From NCBI RefSeq assembly GCF_002101675.1, contig NZ_LQOY01000072.1, positions 18,477-82,476 on the forward strand: a stretch of DNA of 64,000 nt. Reading direction: 5' to 3'. Below the pieces are notes generated by a model. It saw only the letters and a list, made by a program, of their open reading frames with translations. It was not told where the DNA came from and ran no database searches. The DNA comes from Mycobacterium gordonae (GTDB lineage Bacteria; Actinomycetota; Actinomycetes; Mycobacteriales; Mycobacteriaceae). The stretch's first letter is position 1, and every line of letters begins with the position of its first letter. The position numbers were made by a program, and so were the translations under genes. This document shows positions 23,947 through 32,760 of the stretch, piece after piece.

Positions 23947-26193
23947 GTGCGCCAGTCCGAGAACGTCAGCTCAGGTCGCAGCCTGCTGCCTTCACCTGGC
24001 GCCCAGCAGCAGCACACGCCGCAGAGCGGATTCCGCGACGACATCGAGGGCTTGCGCGGCTTCACGCTGCTGGCCATCGTCGGCTGGCACATTTCCATGC
24101 CTGGCGTCAGCGGTGGCTTCGTCGGCCCGGACATCTTCTTCGAGATCTCCGGTTTCGTCATCACCGGGCAGCTCTGGAAACAGGTGAGCACCACCGGCAC
24201 CGTCGGGCTGAAGAAGTTCTACGGGGCGCGGTCCCGCCGGCTGCTGCCGGTTTCGGCCACCATAGGCGTCATCACCGCGATCGCCGCGGCGTTCCTGCTG
24301 CCGGTGGTGCAGGCCCAGAGCGCGTTGAAGGACGCCATCGCGTGCGCGCTCTACGTCCCCAACTTCTGGTTCATCGTCCAACAGGTCGACTATTTCGCCG
24401 GCGGCGCGCCCTCGCCGTTCCAGCACTACTGGACCCTGGGCGTGGAGGAACAGTTCTATCTGTTGTGGCCGCCCATGATCGTCGGTCTGGCATGGCTGAT
24501 CCGGCGGTTGCGCCGGCGCCGGACGACCGATGCGGGGCCTGCGAAGACCCCATCCAAGACCCCGTACCTGGTGCTTGTCACGTTCATCGCGGTGTCGTCG
24601 TTCGTGCTGTCGCTGCTGGTCACCTTCGTGATGCCGCTCGCGGCTTACTTCTCGCTGTTCACCCGCGCCTGGCAGTTGGCGCTGGGCGCCCTGGTGGCGC
24701 TGACGGCCAACCAGTGGAGCAGGCTTCCGCAGCGGGCCGCAGTGAGCATCGGCTGGGTCGGCACCGCCATGGTGCTGGTGGCGTGCGTCTTCTACACCTC
24801 CGACATTCCCTATCCGGGTACCGCGGCGCTGCTGCCCGTCCTGGGCACCGCGCTGGTGCTCGGCGCCGGCTGCTCGACACCCAACAACGGCGCCGGGCGG
24901 ATTCTGGGTTGGTCACCGATGCGGGCGATCGGACGGCTGTCCTACTCGTGGTATCTGTGGCACTGGCCGGTGCTGGTGTTCGCCCCGATCGTGGTGGGCC
25001 ACCCGCTGGGGCTCTTCGGCAAGTTCATGGCGGCGGTGGTGGTCTCCGGCGGGCTGGGGTGGCTCACCCTGCGTTACATCGAAAACCCGCTGCGTTACGC
25101 CGCGCCGCTGCGCAAGTCCCCGATGAAGAGCCTGGCGGTCGGCGGTCTCGCCACCTCGCTCGCCGCGTGCGTGGCTGTGGCCCTGCTGATGTACGTGTCG
25201 TCGATCCCCATGCCCATTCCGGTCGGGCGCGGTGCCCCGGCGGCGCCGATGACGATCAAACCCCCGCCGACGCCCACGGGTGACGACATCGCGGCCTATG
25301 ACGCGGCCGTACAGAACGTGTTCGCGCAGGTACAAGCGGCGGTCGCGGCCTCGGCCGAAGTGAAAGACGTTCCCTCGAATCTGGATCCGTCGCTTGCCAA
25401 CGCGGCGGGCGAAGTCGGCCAGATGATGTTCGACGGCTGCCTGCGCCTGCCGATTCAAGCCGGGCAGCCCGAGTGCGCGATGGGCGACAAGGCCTCCAAG
25501 ACGACGGTGGCCGTAATCGGTGACTCGCATTCCTCGATGTGGATCCCGGCGCTTCGGGAAATCGGCAAGCAGCGGCCCTGGCGGATCGAGGCGATGGCCA
25601 AGGCGGCCTGCCCGATGATGGATCTGCCCATCGCCAACCGCTTCGTCGCCCCGATTGTCGAGGCGCTGCAACACTGCGAACAATGGCGGGGCGAGATCAT
25701 GTCGCGGTTGCGCGCCGAGCACCCGCGCCTGGTGATCGTGAGCGTGTTCCGGGGATACACCGCCACCCACAGCAACGGCTTCCTCTCCGGCTTCTCGTCC
25801 TACGACACAGCGTGGGTGAACGGCCTGAAGGGTCTGGTGCAGCAGCTGCGCGGCATCGGCGCGAAAGTGCTGGTGCTCGGACCGCTCCCGCATCTGAACG
25901 CGGCGGTGCCGGGTTGCCTGTCTGAGCACCTTACCGACGCCACCGCGTGCGCGCCACCGAGGTCGACCGCGTTCGACCGGGCCGGCATGGCGGCTGAGTC
26001 AGCCGCGGTCAAAGCCGGCGGCGGCCAGTACGTCGACCTCACCGACCTGTTCTGCACCAAGCAGCACTGCCCGGTCATCATCGGCAACACCCTGGTCTAC
26101 GTCGACGCCGGTCACCTCACCCTCGAATACTCCACGCTGATGGCGCCCGCTCTGGCGGCGTTGTCCGATCGCGCGCTCGTCGCTAACGGGTGA
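23947..26193 (+). CDS. Membrane O-acyltransferase with C-terminal SGNH domain (OafA/YrhL type)
   Basis: This protein of about 748 residues acylates cell-surface molecules. An N-terminal acyltransferase-3 domain with about ten membrane helices spans residues 35-420: RDDIEGLRGFTLLAIVGWH, then FFEISGFVI, HYWTLGVEEQFYLLWP and YSWYLWHWPVLVF. After a linker rich in proline and alanine, an extracytoplasmic SGNH hydrolase-like domain begins with VAVIGDSHSSMW near residue 522. The GTG at 23947 is the assumed start. Mycobacterial relatives include Rv1565c and Rv0111. Candidate acceptors are arabinogalactan, lipoglycans or glycolipids; none is indicated by the neighbours. Confidence 0.9.
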   Translation: MRQSENVSSGRSLLPSPGAQQQHTPQSGFRDDIEGLRGFTLLAIVGWHISMPGVSGGFVGPDIFFEISGFVITGQLWKQVSTTGTVGLKKFYGARSRRLLPVSATIGVITAIAAAFLLPVVQAQSALKDAIACALYVPNFWFIVQQVDYFAGGAPSPFQHYWTLGVEEQFYLLWPPMIVGLAWLIRRLRRRRTTDAGPAKTPSKTPYLVLVTFIAVSSFVLSLLVTFVMPLAAYFSLFTRAWQLALGALVALTANQWSRLPQRAAVSIGWVGTAMVLVACVFYTSDIPYPGTAALLPVLGTALVLGAGCSTPNNGAGRILGWSPMRAIGRLSYSWYLWHWPVLVFAPIVVGHPLGLFGKFMAAVVVSGGLGWLTLRYIENPLRYAAPLRKSPMKSLAVGGLATSLAACVAVALLMYVSSIPMPIPVGRGAPAAPMTIKPPPTPTGDDIAAYDAAVQNVFAQVQAAVAASAEVKDVPSNLDPSLANAAGEVGQMMFDGCLRLPIQAGQPECAMGDKASKTTVAVIGDSHSSMWIPALREIGKQRPWRIEAMAKAACPMMDLPIANRFVAPIVEALQHCEQWRGEIMSRLRAEHPRLVIVSVFRGYTATHSNGFLSGFSSYDTAWVNGLKGLVQQLRGIGAKVLVLGPLPHLNAAVPGCLSEHLTDATACAPPRSTAFDRAGMAAESAAVKAGGGQYVDLTDLFCTKQHCPVIIGNTLVYVDAGHLTLEYSTLMAPALAALSDRALVANG

Positions 26194-26311
26194 CCGAGGC
26201 TTTGATCTCCCGTTGTACGGATCGATCACCAGCGGTCCGGCGGTGGCATAGGCCGCGTCGGTCAATTCTCGTCCCCCAACGTCCGATCGAATTGGATTAA
26301 CCTGACAATCC

Positions 26312-29300
26312 GTGGCGGCCTGTAGCAAGTGCGGCACCCAACCGCTGGCAAACGCACGGTTCTGCCACGGCTGCGGCGCCCCGGTCTCGACGGCCGACGC
26401 ACAGGCCGAGTACAAGCAGGTGACGGTGTTGTTCGCCGACGTGGTGCATTCGATGGACATCGCCGCGGCCGTCGGAGCGGAACGCTTGCGCGAGATCATG
26501 ACTCAACTCGTCACCCGCGCGTCGGCGGTGGTACAGCGCTACGGCGGCACGGTGGACAAGTTCACCGGTGACGGCATCATGGCGTTGTTCGGCGCGCCGG
26601 CCGCGTTGGAGGACCATGCGCTGCGGGCATGCCTGACCGCGCTCGAAATCCAGGACGCGACTGAAGGACTGGCGGCTGAACTCGGCGACGCCGTGGCCCT
26701 GTGCTTGCGGATCGGCCTGAACTCCGGTGAGGTGATCGCCGGTGAGATCGGTTCTGGCGCTTTGGGTTACACCGCTATCGGCGAACAGGTTGGAATCGCC
26801 CAGCGAATGGAGTCGGTGGCCCCGGCGGGCGGGGTGATGGTCAGCGAATCCACGGCGCGCCTGGTCGAGGCCGCGACGGTGCTGGGGGAGCCTCAGCAGG
26901 TGTTCGTCAAAGGCGCCGAGGACGCCCTCGTCGGCCGGCGATTGCTCGGCGTCGCCACGCCCGACGACCGCGCCGACGCCCCGGTGTCAACGTTGGTCGG
27001 GCGCGGCTGGGAGGTGACGGCGCTGGCGGCCATGCTGGATCGCTCAGCGGCTGGCCGTGGGTCGGTGGTCGGCATCAGCGGCCCCGCCGGAATCGGAAAG
27101 ACCCGGCTGGTGCGCGAGACCGTCCGGCTGGCGCAGGCCCGCGGCGCGGAGGTGTTCAGCAGTTTCTGTGAATCGCACGCCACCGACATTCCGTTCCGGG
27201 TGATGGAGCGTTTGCTGCGCTCGGTCAGCCGAACGAACGGTCTGGCCGACGAGGCGGCCCGTCGCCGGATCCAGGAGGCGATGCCGGACACCGATCCGCA
27301 GGACCGGTGGTTGCTCTGCGACCTGCTGGGTGTCGCCGACCCTGAGGTGAAACTGCCCAAGATCGACCCGGATGCGCGCCGGCGCCGGCTGACGGCGTTG
27401 TTCAACGCCTACCTGCTCGGGCGGACCCAGCCGGCGATCTTCCTGGTCGAGGATGTGCACTGGATCGACGAGGCCAGCGAATCCATGCTGGCGGATCTGC
27501 TGGCGGTCATCACCCAGACTCCGTCGATAGTGCTGCTCACCTACCGCCCCGAATACCAAGGATCCCTGCAGGTCGTCGCCGGCGGCCAGACCTTCGCGCT
27601 GGCCCCGCTGACCGATGCCGAAGCGTCGGTGCTGGTCTCTGAGCTGCTTGGTCGGGATCCGTCCGTCGCGGCGATCGGTGACGTCATCGCCGAGCGCGCG
27701 GCCGGCAATCCGCTGTTCGCTGAGGAGATCACCCGCGAACTCGCCGAGCGCGGTGTGCTCGGCGGGGATCCCGGCGACTATGTCTGCCACACCGACGTCT
27801 CCGACATACGTGTGCCACCGACCCTGCAGGCCACCATCGCCGCCCGCATCGACCGGCTCAGCCCGGCCGCCAAACACACGCTCAGCGCCGCCGCCATCAT
27901 CGGATCCCGATTCACCGACGACCTGCTCGTCAGTCTCGGCATCGATCCCAGCACCGACGAACTCCTGGCCGCCGAACTGGTGCACCAGGTGCGGTTCACC
28001 ACCAACCCGGCGTACGAATTTCGCCATCCGCTCATCCGGGCCGTGGCGTACGAAGCTCAGCTGAAGGCCGATCGGGCCCGCCTGCACCGGCGGCTGGCCG
28101 AGGCCATCGAGGAACGTGAGCCGCAGGCGGTCGATCAGCATGCGGTGCTGATCGCCGAACACCTCGAAGCCGCCGGCGACGGATTCGCCGCATATGGCTG
28201 GCACATGCGCGCCGCGAACTGGGCGACCAACCGCGATATCGCGTCGGCACTGCTGAGCTGGGAGCGCGCGCAGCGGATCGCCGACGCGTTGCCCGCCGAT
28301 GTGCCACACCGTGCGGCACTGCGTATCGCGCCGCGCACCATGTTGTGCGGTGTCGCCTGGCGCGTGCATGCCGACGCCGGTGCCCGGTTCGAAGAATTGC
28401 GCCAATTGTGCAGCGCGGCGGGGGACAAGCCGTCGTTGGCGATAGCCATGGCGGGCATGGTGATCGGCCTGGCGTATCAGGCCCGCATCCGCGAGGCGTC
28501 GCAGCTGGCGTCCGAAGCCATGGCGCTCATCGAGGCGGTCGGCGATCCGACCTTGACGGTGGGGTTGTCGTTCGCGCCGATCTACGCCAAAGGCGAAAGC
28601 ACCGAGTGGTCCCAGGTACGGCAATGGTCGCAGCGGGTCATCGACCTGGCCGGCGGTGACCCGGCCAGGGGCAACTTCATCATCGGGTCGCCGCTGGCGA
28701 TCGCCCACACGACGCGGGCAATCGCCTGTTACTGCCTGGGGCACCCCGGCTGGCGGGACGACCTGCGGCAGGGACTCGAGATGGCCCGCCGGGCCGATCC
28801 GTTGTCGTACGCCAGAGCCGTTGCCTACGCGTACTTTCCGGCGATACCGGCCGGCGTGCTGCGGCCGGACGTGCGGGCGGTACGTGAGATCGAGGGAGCG
28901 CTGCGCATTGCCGAACGTTCCGGCGACGACTTCGCGCTGGCTTTCGCGCGGCTCACCCTGGGGGTGGCCCTGGTGCACCGCGACACGGCTGAGGATCACG
29001 GCCGCGGGGAGTTGCTGCTCAACGAGGTCAGGGAGCTGTTCCGGCGGCAGGGGCGCAACCTGTCGGAGTTACCGATCGTCAACGTGTACTCGGCGCGGGA
29101 CCGGGCCCGGCGCGGGGAGCGCGACGACGCCATCGGCGAATTGCGCGCCATCGTCGAGCATCTGGTGCGCGAAGGGCAGCTGCTGACTTGGGGCATCCCC
29201 GCCACCGCGGTGCTGGTCGAGACGTTGCTCGATAGCGGCGCCGACAGCGATGTGGCTGAAGCCGCCGCCGCGGTGAACGCCGTGGCCGAGGCGCGCCACG

Positions 29301-29467
29301 ACCAGGAACTGCCGGTGCGCGACATCTGGCTGTTGCGGATGCGGGCGATGCTGGCCCGCAGCCGCGGCCACACCGACGAGTACGCGCAACTCGCCGACCG
29401 CTACCTGGAGATGGCGGTGGCGCTGGGCTTCGAGGGGCACATCGTGTGGGCGGAGTCGATGCCCTGA
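26312..29467 (+). CDS. Class III cyclase-homology / AAA-type ATPase / helical-repeat signalling protein
   Basis: This is a 1051-residue multidomain protein. It starts with a zinc ribbon (cysteines 4, 7, 18 and 21). A class III adenylate-cyclase homology domain has the metal-binding LFADVVHSMD and DKFTGDGIMALFG near residues 42 and 88. An ATPase module follows, with P-loop GPAGIGKTRLV near residue 255 and a Walker-B-like segment FLVEDVHWID; the C-terminal 400 residues are alpha-helical TPR-like repeats. In the cyclase part the usual transition-state asparagine region reads IGEQVGIAQRME, with glycine in place of asparagine, so catalytic activity is uncertain. GTG at 26312 is the start. The downstream SMP-30-like gene overlaps it by 22 bp. 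Confidence 0.88.
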   Translation: MAACSKCGTQPLANARFCHGCGAPVSTADAQAEYKQVTVLFADVVHSMDIAAAVGAERLREIMTQLVTRASAVVQRYGGTVDKFTGDGIMALFGAPAALEDHALRACLTALEIQDATEGLAAELGDAVALCLRIGLNSGEVIAGEIGSGALGYTAIGEQVGIAQRMESVAPAGGVMVSESTARLVEAATVLGEPQQVFVKGAEDALVGRRLLGVATPDDRADAPVSTLVGRGWEVTALAAMLDRSAAGRGSVVGISGPAGIGKTRLVRETVRLAQARGAEVFSSFCESHATDIPFRVMERLLRSVSRTNGLADEAARRRIQEAMPDTDPQDRWLLCDLLGVADPEVKLPKIDPDARRRRLTALFNAYLLGRTQPAIFLVEDVHWIDEASESMLADLLAVITQTPSIVLLTYRPEYQGSLQVVAGGQTFALAPLTDAEASVLVSELLGRDPSVAAIGDVIAERAAGNPLFAEEITRELAERGVLGGDPGDYVCHTDVSDIRVPPTLQATIAARIDRLSPAAKHTLSAAAIIGSRFTDDLLVSLGIDPSTDELLAAELVHQVRFTTNPAYEFRHPLIRAVAYEAQLKADRARLHRRLAEAIEEREPQAVDQHAVLIAEHLEAAGDGFAAYGWHMRAANWATNRDIASALLSWERAQRIADALPADVPHRAALRIAPRTMLCGVAWRVHADAGARFEELRQLCSAAGDKPSLAIAMAGMVIGLAYQARIREASQLASEAMALIEAVGDPTLTVGLSFAPIYAKGESTEWSQVRQWSQRVIDLAGGDPARGNFIIGSPLAIAHTTRAIACYCLGHPGWRDDLRQGLEMARRADPLSYARAVAYAYFPAIPAGVLRPDVRAVREIEGALRIAERSGDDFALAFARLTLGVALVHRDTAEDHGRGELLLNEVRELFRRQGRNLSELPIVNVYSARDRARRGERDDAIGELRAIVEHLVREGQLLTWGIPATAVLVETLLDSGADSDVAEAAAAVNAVAEARHDQELPVRDIWLLRMRAMLARSRGHTDEYAQLADRYLEMAVALGFEGHIVWAESMP

Positions 29468-30237
29468 CCGAGATCCTGTGGGAGTCGGACGGCCTGCTCG
29501 AGGCGCCCCTACCGTCGAGCAACGGCTCGGTGCTCTTCGCGAACACCACCGCCGGTGGTGTGTACCGGTGGTCGGACCAGGGGGTGTCGGCGGTGCTGGA
29601 GAAGCGTCGCGGCATCGGCGGCATCGCGCCGCATACCGACGGCGGCCTGCTGGTCACCGGGCGCGATCTCGCGTACGCCGGTCCGGCGGGTCTGCGGACC
29701 CTATGGGCGCCCGAAGGCGCGACGGGTCTCAACGACCTGACGGTGGCGCCGGACGGATCGGTCGTCGTCGGTGTCCTGCGTCATCATCCCGGGCGGGGTG
29801 AGGCGGCCGGCCCTACCGAGCTGGTACGGATCTCGCCCGACGGCACCACCACTCTGGCGCGAGATCTGTTGTGGCCCAACGGCGTTGGATTTTCACCGGA
29901 CGGCGCTCGGCTGTACGTGTGCGAGTATGCAGCCGCCCGGGTACGCGTCATCGACCCGTCGGGGGAGACGGTATTCGCTCAGGCGCCCCGCGGGGAGTGC
30001 GACGGACTGGCCGTGGACGTCGAGGGTGGCGTGTGGGTTGCGCTCGGAAGTGGCGGGGGCATCGCGCGTTTCGACTCCGCCGGAGCGCTCGACGACGTCA
30101 TCGACGTGCCCGGCCGATTCGTGTCGTCACTCGCCTTCGCCGGAACCGAAATCTATGTCACGACGATCGGCGCGTTGCTACGGATGGATGTGGGAGTGCG
30201 GGGGTCGGCGATCCCGGCCGCGGCCGTCCCGGGTTGA
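29446..30237 (+). CDS. SMP-30/gluconolactonase-like beta-propeller hydrolase
   Basis: This 263-residue protein fits the SMP-30/gluconolactonase/LRE family of six-bladed beta propellers that hydrolyse lactones. Repeated strand motifs such as GLNDLTVAPDGSVVVG, WPNGVGFSPDGARLYVCE and CDGLAVDVEGGVWVAL contain the usual metal-binding Asn/Asp positions (LND, WPNG, CDG). The GTG start lies inside the end of the cyclase gene (22-bp overlap), implying coupled translation. Whether it processes a product linked to that signalling protein is unknown. No signal peptide is visible. Confidence 0.82.
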   Translation: MGGVDALTEILWESDGLLEAPLPSSNGSVLFANTTAGGVYRWSDQGVSAVLEKRRGIGGIAPHTDGGLLVTGRDLAYAGPAGLRTLWAPEGATGLNDLTVAPDGSVVVGVLRHHPGRGEAAGPTELVRISPDGTTTLARDLLWPNGVGFSPDGARLYVCEYAAARVRVIDPSGETVFAQAPRGECDGLAVDVEGGVWVALGSGGGIARFDSAGALDDVIDVPGRFVSSLAFAGTEIYVTTIGALLRMDVGVRGSAIPAAAVPG

Positions 30238-30325
30238 GGTGCGCCACGTCACATGCGATGGCGGTTTTCGCATTCCGGTCCACGGGTATCTTCGTGTTCA
30301 AAATTGAGCCAGGAGGAATGACGCG

Positions 30326-30709
30326 GTGGTCGGGTTCGCAGACGTCATCAAGTCCAAGTACTTGTTGCTGACAACATTCACGAAGGACGGACGTCCCAAG
30401 CCGACCGCGATCTGGGGCGTGCCCGATGGCGACCGACTGCTCGTCATCACCGACGACGGATCGTGGAAGGTCAAGCGGATCCGCAACACCCCGCGGGTCA
30501 CCATCGCCAAGAGCGGGTCGCTCGGCAAGCCCAAGAGCGAGGAAGTGGAGGCGGTCGCCCGCGTTCTACCGAAGTCGGAGACGCGCCAGGTCTACAACGC
30601 GGTGCTGCGCCGGTATTGGTATCACGCCTGGTGGTTCCTGCCGCACTCTTTGGTGCGCGGCGGCATCGACAAGGTGCACGTCGGGCTCGAGGTCAAACCG
30701 GCCTCCTGA
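30326..30709 (+). CDS. PPOX-class F420-dependent oxidoreductase-like protein
   Basis: This 127-residue split-barrel protein resembles the pyridoxamine-phosphate-oxidase-like flavin/F420 reductases of mycobacteria (Rv2061 type). KYLLLTTFTKDGRPKPTAIW near the N-terminus, WKVKRIRNTPRVTIA in the middle and the basic, aromatic YWYHAWWFLPHS are family-like. Members bind F420, FMN or related cofactors as dimers and reduce quinones or enones. AGGAGG ends nine bases before the GTG start. It is a single gene between the SMP-30-like gene and a small membrane protein. Confidence 0.8.
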   Translation: MVGFADVIKSKYLLLTTFTKDGRPKPTAIWGVPDGDRLLVITDDGSWKVKRIRNTPRVTIAKSGSLGKPKSEEVEAVARVLPKSETRQVYNAVLRRYWYHAWWFLPHSLVRGGIDKVHVGLEVKPAS

Positions 30710-30753
30710 GTGCGGCACTGTCAGCCACCATCACCCACTGTCACCATGGAAGG

Positions 30754-30909
30754 ATGACCACCGCGATCATCCTGGTCTTATTGGTGCTGCTCGGACTGGG
30801 CATCGTGATCAACGGGCTGCTGAGGCTACGCAGGTGGCTTGCTGACGTGCCGCCCACCGACGTCCCGCCCAGCGGGGAAACCCCCGACCCCCGCGACAAG
30901 GCCGAATAG
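30754..30909 (+). CDS. Small single-pass membrane protein, 51 aa
   Basis: This 51-codon gene encodes MTTAIILVLLVLLGLGIVIN, one N-terminal membrane helix, followed by a basic segment (GLLRLRRWLADVP) and a proline/aspartate-rich soluble tail. The positive charges after the helix predict an Nout-Cin orientation. A GGAAGG sequence lies immediately before the ATG, closer than ideal. No function is known. Its size and layout resemble small mycobacterial membrane proteins that act as subunits or regulators of larger membrane complexes. It is upstream of a zinc dehydrogenase with an 88-bp gap. Confidence 0.55.
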   Translation: MTTAIILVLLVLLGLGIVINGLLRLRRWLADVPPTDVPPSGETPDPRDKAE

Positions 30910-30997
30910 CGGCTTTCGCCCGGCCCTGCCGTTTGGCCTGTCGTTTCTGGGGTAACGCTTCGGGACCGAATGTTGGAGCGGCTACTCAGGGGGCGTC

Positions 30998-32146
30998 ATG
31001 CATGCAATGGTCTACCGCGGTCCCTACAAGGTGCGCGTCGAGCACAAGGACCTGCCGCAGATCGAGCATCCCAACGATGCCGTCGTGCGGGTGACGCTGG
31101 CGGCGATCTGCGGATCGGACCTGCACCTGTATCACGGCATGATGCCCGACACCCGCGTCGGCATGACGTTCGGCCACGAGTTCATCGGCGTCGTCGAACA
31201 GGTCGGTCCCTCGGTGCGCAACCTCAGCCCCGGCGACCGGGTGATGGTGCCCTTCAACGTGTACTGCGGGTCGTGCTACTTCTGCGTGCGAGGCCTCTAC
31301 TCGAACTGCCACAACGTCAATCCCAACGCCACCGCCGTCGGCGGCATCTACGGCTACTCGCATACCTGCGGCGGCTACGACGGGGGTCAGGCGGAATTCG
31401 TGCGAGTGCCCTTCGCCGACGTCGGGCCCACCAAGATTCCCGACTGGATGGACGAGGAGGACGCGCTGCTGTGCACGGATGCCTTGGCAACCGGGTACTT
31501 CGGCGCTCAACTCGGCGACATCGCCGAGGGGGACACCGTGGTGGTGTTCGGTGCCGGCCCGGTCGGGCTGTTCGCTGCGCGATCGGCCTGGCTGATGGGC
31601 GCGGGGCGAGTGATCGTGATCGACCATCTGGAGTACCGGCTGCAGAAGGCGCGCGAATTCGCGTTCGCCGAGACCATCAACTTCTCCGACGTTGACGACA
31701 TCGTGGTTCGGATGAAGAAGGAAACCGACTATCTCGGTGCCGATGTGGCGATCGACGCGGTCGGCGCCGAGGCGGACGGCAACTTCATCCAGCATGTCAC
31801 CGCAGCGAAGTTCAAACTGCAGGGCGGCTCACCGGTAGCGCTGAACTGGGCCATCGATTCGGTGCGCAAGGGCGGAACGATTTCGGTGATGGGTGCCTAC
31901 GGGCCGATGTTCAGCGCCGTGAAGTTCGGTGATGCCCTGAACAAGGGACTGACGCTGCGGATGAACCAGTGCCCGGTGAAAAGGCAGTGGCCACGCCTCT
32001 TCTCGCATATCCAGGAAGGCTATTTCAAGCCGAAAGACGTTGTCACGCATCGAATTCCGCTTGAGCACATCGCCGAGGGTTACCACATCTTCTCCGCCAA
32101 GCTGGACAACTGCATCAAGCCGGTCATCGTGCCGACGGCAAGCTGA
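30998..32146 (+). CDS. Zinc-dependent alcohol dehydrogenase (MDR family)
   Basis: This 382-residue medium-chain dehydrogenase has the catalytic zinc ligands in AAICGSDLHLYHG and TFGHEFIGVV, structural-zinc cysteines in YCGSCYFCVRGLYSNC and the NAD-binding motif VFGAGPVGLFAARSA. The architecture fits glutathione-independent formaldehyde-dehydrogenase-like or threonine-dehydrogenase-like enzymes that oxidise alcohols or aldehydes with NAD. AGGGGG precedes the ATG. The next gene starts 15 bp downstream with a good ribosome-binding site, so the two are probably one operon. Confidence 0.9.
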   Translation: MHAMVYRGPYKVRVEHKDLPQIEHPNDAVVRVTLAAICGSDLHLYHGMMPDTRVGMTFGHEFIGVVEQVGPSVRNLSPGDRVMVPFNVYCGSCYFCVRGLYSNCHNVNPNATAVGGIYGYSHTCGGYDGGQAEFVRVPFADVGPTKIPDWMDEEDALLCTDALATGYFGAQLGDIAEGDTVVVFGAGPVGLFAARSAWLMGAGRVIVIDHLEYRLQKAREFAFAETINFSDVDDIVVRMKKETDYLGADVAIDAVGAEADGNFIQHVTAAKFKLQGGSPVALNWAIDSVRKGGTISVMGAYGPMFSAVKFGDALNKGLTLRMNQCPVKRQWPRLFSHIQEGYFKPKDVVTHRIPLEHIAEGYHIFSAKLDNCIKPVIVPTAS

Positions 32147-32160
32147 CGACAGGAGTAGTC

Positions 32161-32760
32161 ATGGCCTACCTGCCGAACCTCCCCCAGACATCGGACTATG
32201 ACGGGCTGCGGGCCCGCATCCCCGGCTGGGGAGCCGATTTGGACCCGCGGGACCGCCCGTCCTATCCGAAACTTCAGGTGAATCCTCCGCCGGCCACCGG
32301 CGCGCACTGGGAGTTCCCCGAACGCCAGCCCGAGAAGTGGCCCAGGGAGCGGTCGATCGAGCACCAGTTCCTCACTCCGGTGTTCGGCACATCGACTCCG
32401 CCGAAGGGACTCTCGGGCGTCATCCGCAAGTTCGCGTACCGCAAGTACAGCGAGGGCCGAGCGGCGCACTGGCTGCTGCTCATCGCCGCTGACCGCGTGG
32501 ACGCCGCGGAAAGCCACCTGACTTCGCTGCTGAGCGGGCACCCGGACAATCCCTTCACCGAGACCGGGCTCAAGAGCGAGTTCACCCACCACGGCTTCTC
32601 ATCGCGGTTCCGCACCAACCGGGCCGACCTGGCGCACTTATGGATTGACCCGATTATCGTCGGCGCGCCGTGGGTTATCTCAGGCTCGGCGGCCGTGTTG
32701 GCTGTCAGAGCGGTGCTGCGACGGACGGGTGGCCGCGGTGATGCGGGCGACACCCAGTAA
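32161..32760 (+). CDS. Conserved hypothetical protein, 199 aa
   Basis: This 199-residue protein starts at ATG 32161 behind a clear AGGAG. Most of it is soluble and rich in aromatic and proline residues (WEFPERQPEKWPRE, VFGTSTPPKGLSGVIRK). A weakly hydrophobic stretch near the C-terminus (IIVGAPWVISGSAAVLAVRAVL) could be a membrane segment ending in an arginine-rich tail. I recognise no enzyme family. It probably shares a transcript with the upstream zinc dehydrogenase, and its 3' end overlaps the UbiA-like gene by 20 bp. Confidence 0.7.
   Translation: MAYLPNLPQTSDYDGLRARIPGWGADLDPRDRPSYPKLQVNPPPATGAHWEFPERQPEKWPRERSIEHQFLTPVFGTSTPPKGLSGVIRKFAYRKYSEGRAAHWLLLIAADRVDAAESHLTSLLSGHPDNPFTETGLKSEFTHHGFSSRFRTNRADLAHLWIDPIIVGAPWVISGSAAVLAVRAVLRRTGGRGDAGDTQ

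Noticed and set aside
27044..28999. Minus-strand open frame of 651 codons antisense to the cyclase-ATPase gene
   Set aside because: GC-rich third positions create open antisense frames in this genome; the translation has no recognisable domain, while the plus strand encodes clear ATPase and repeat motifs.
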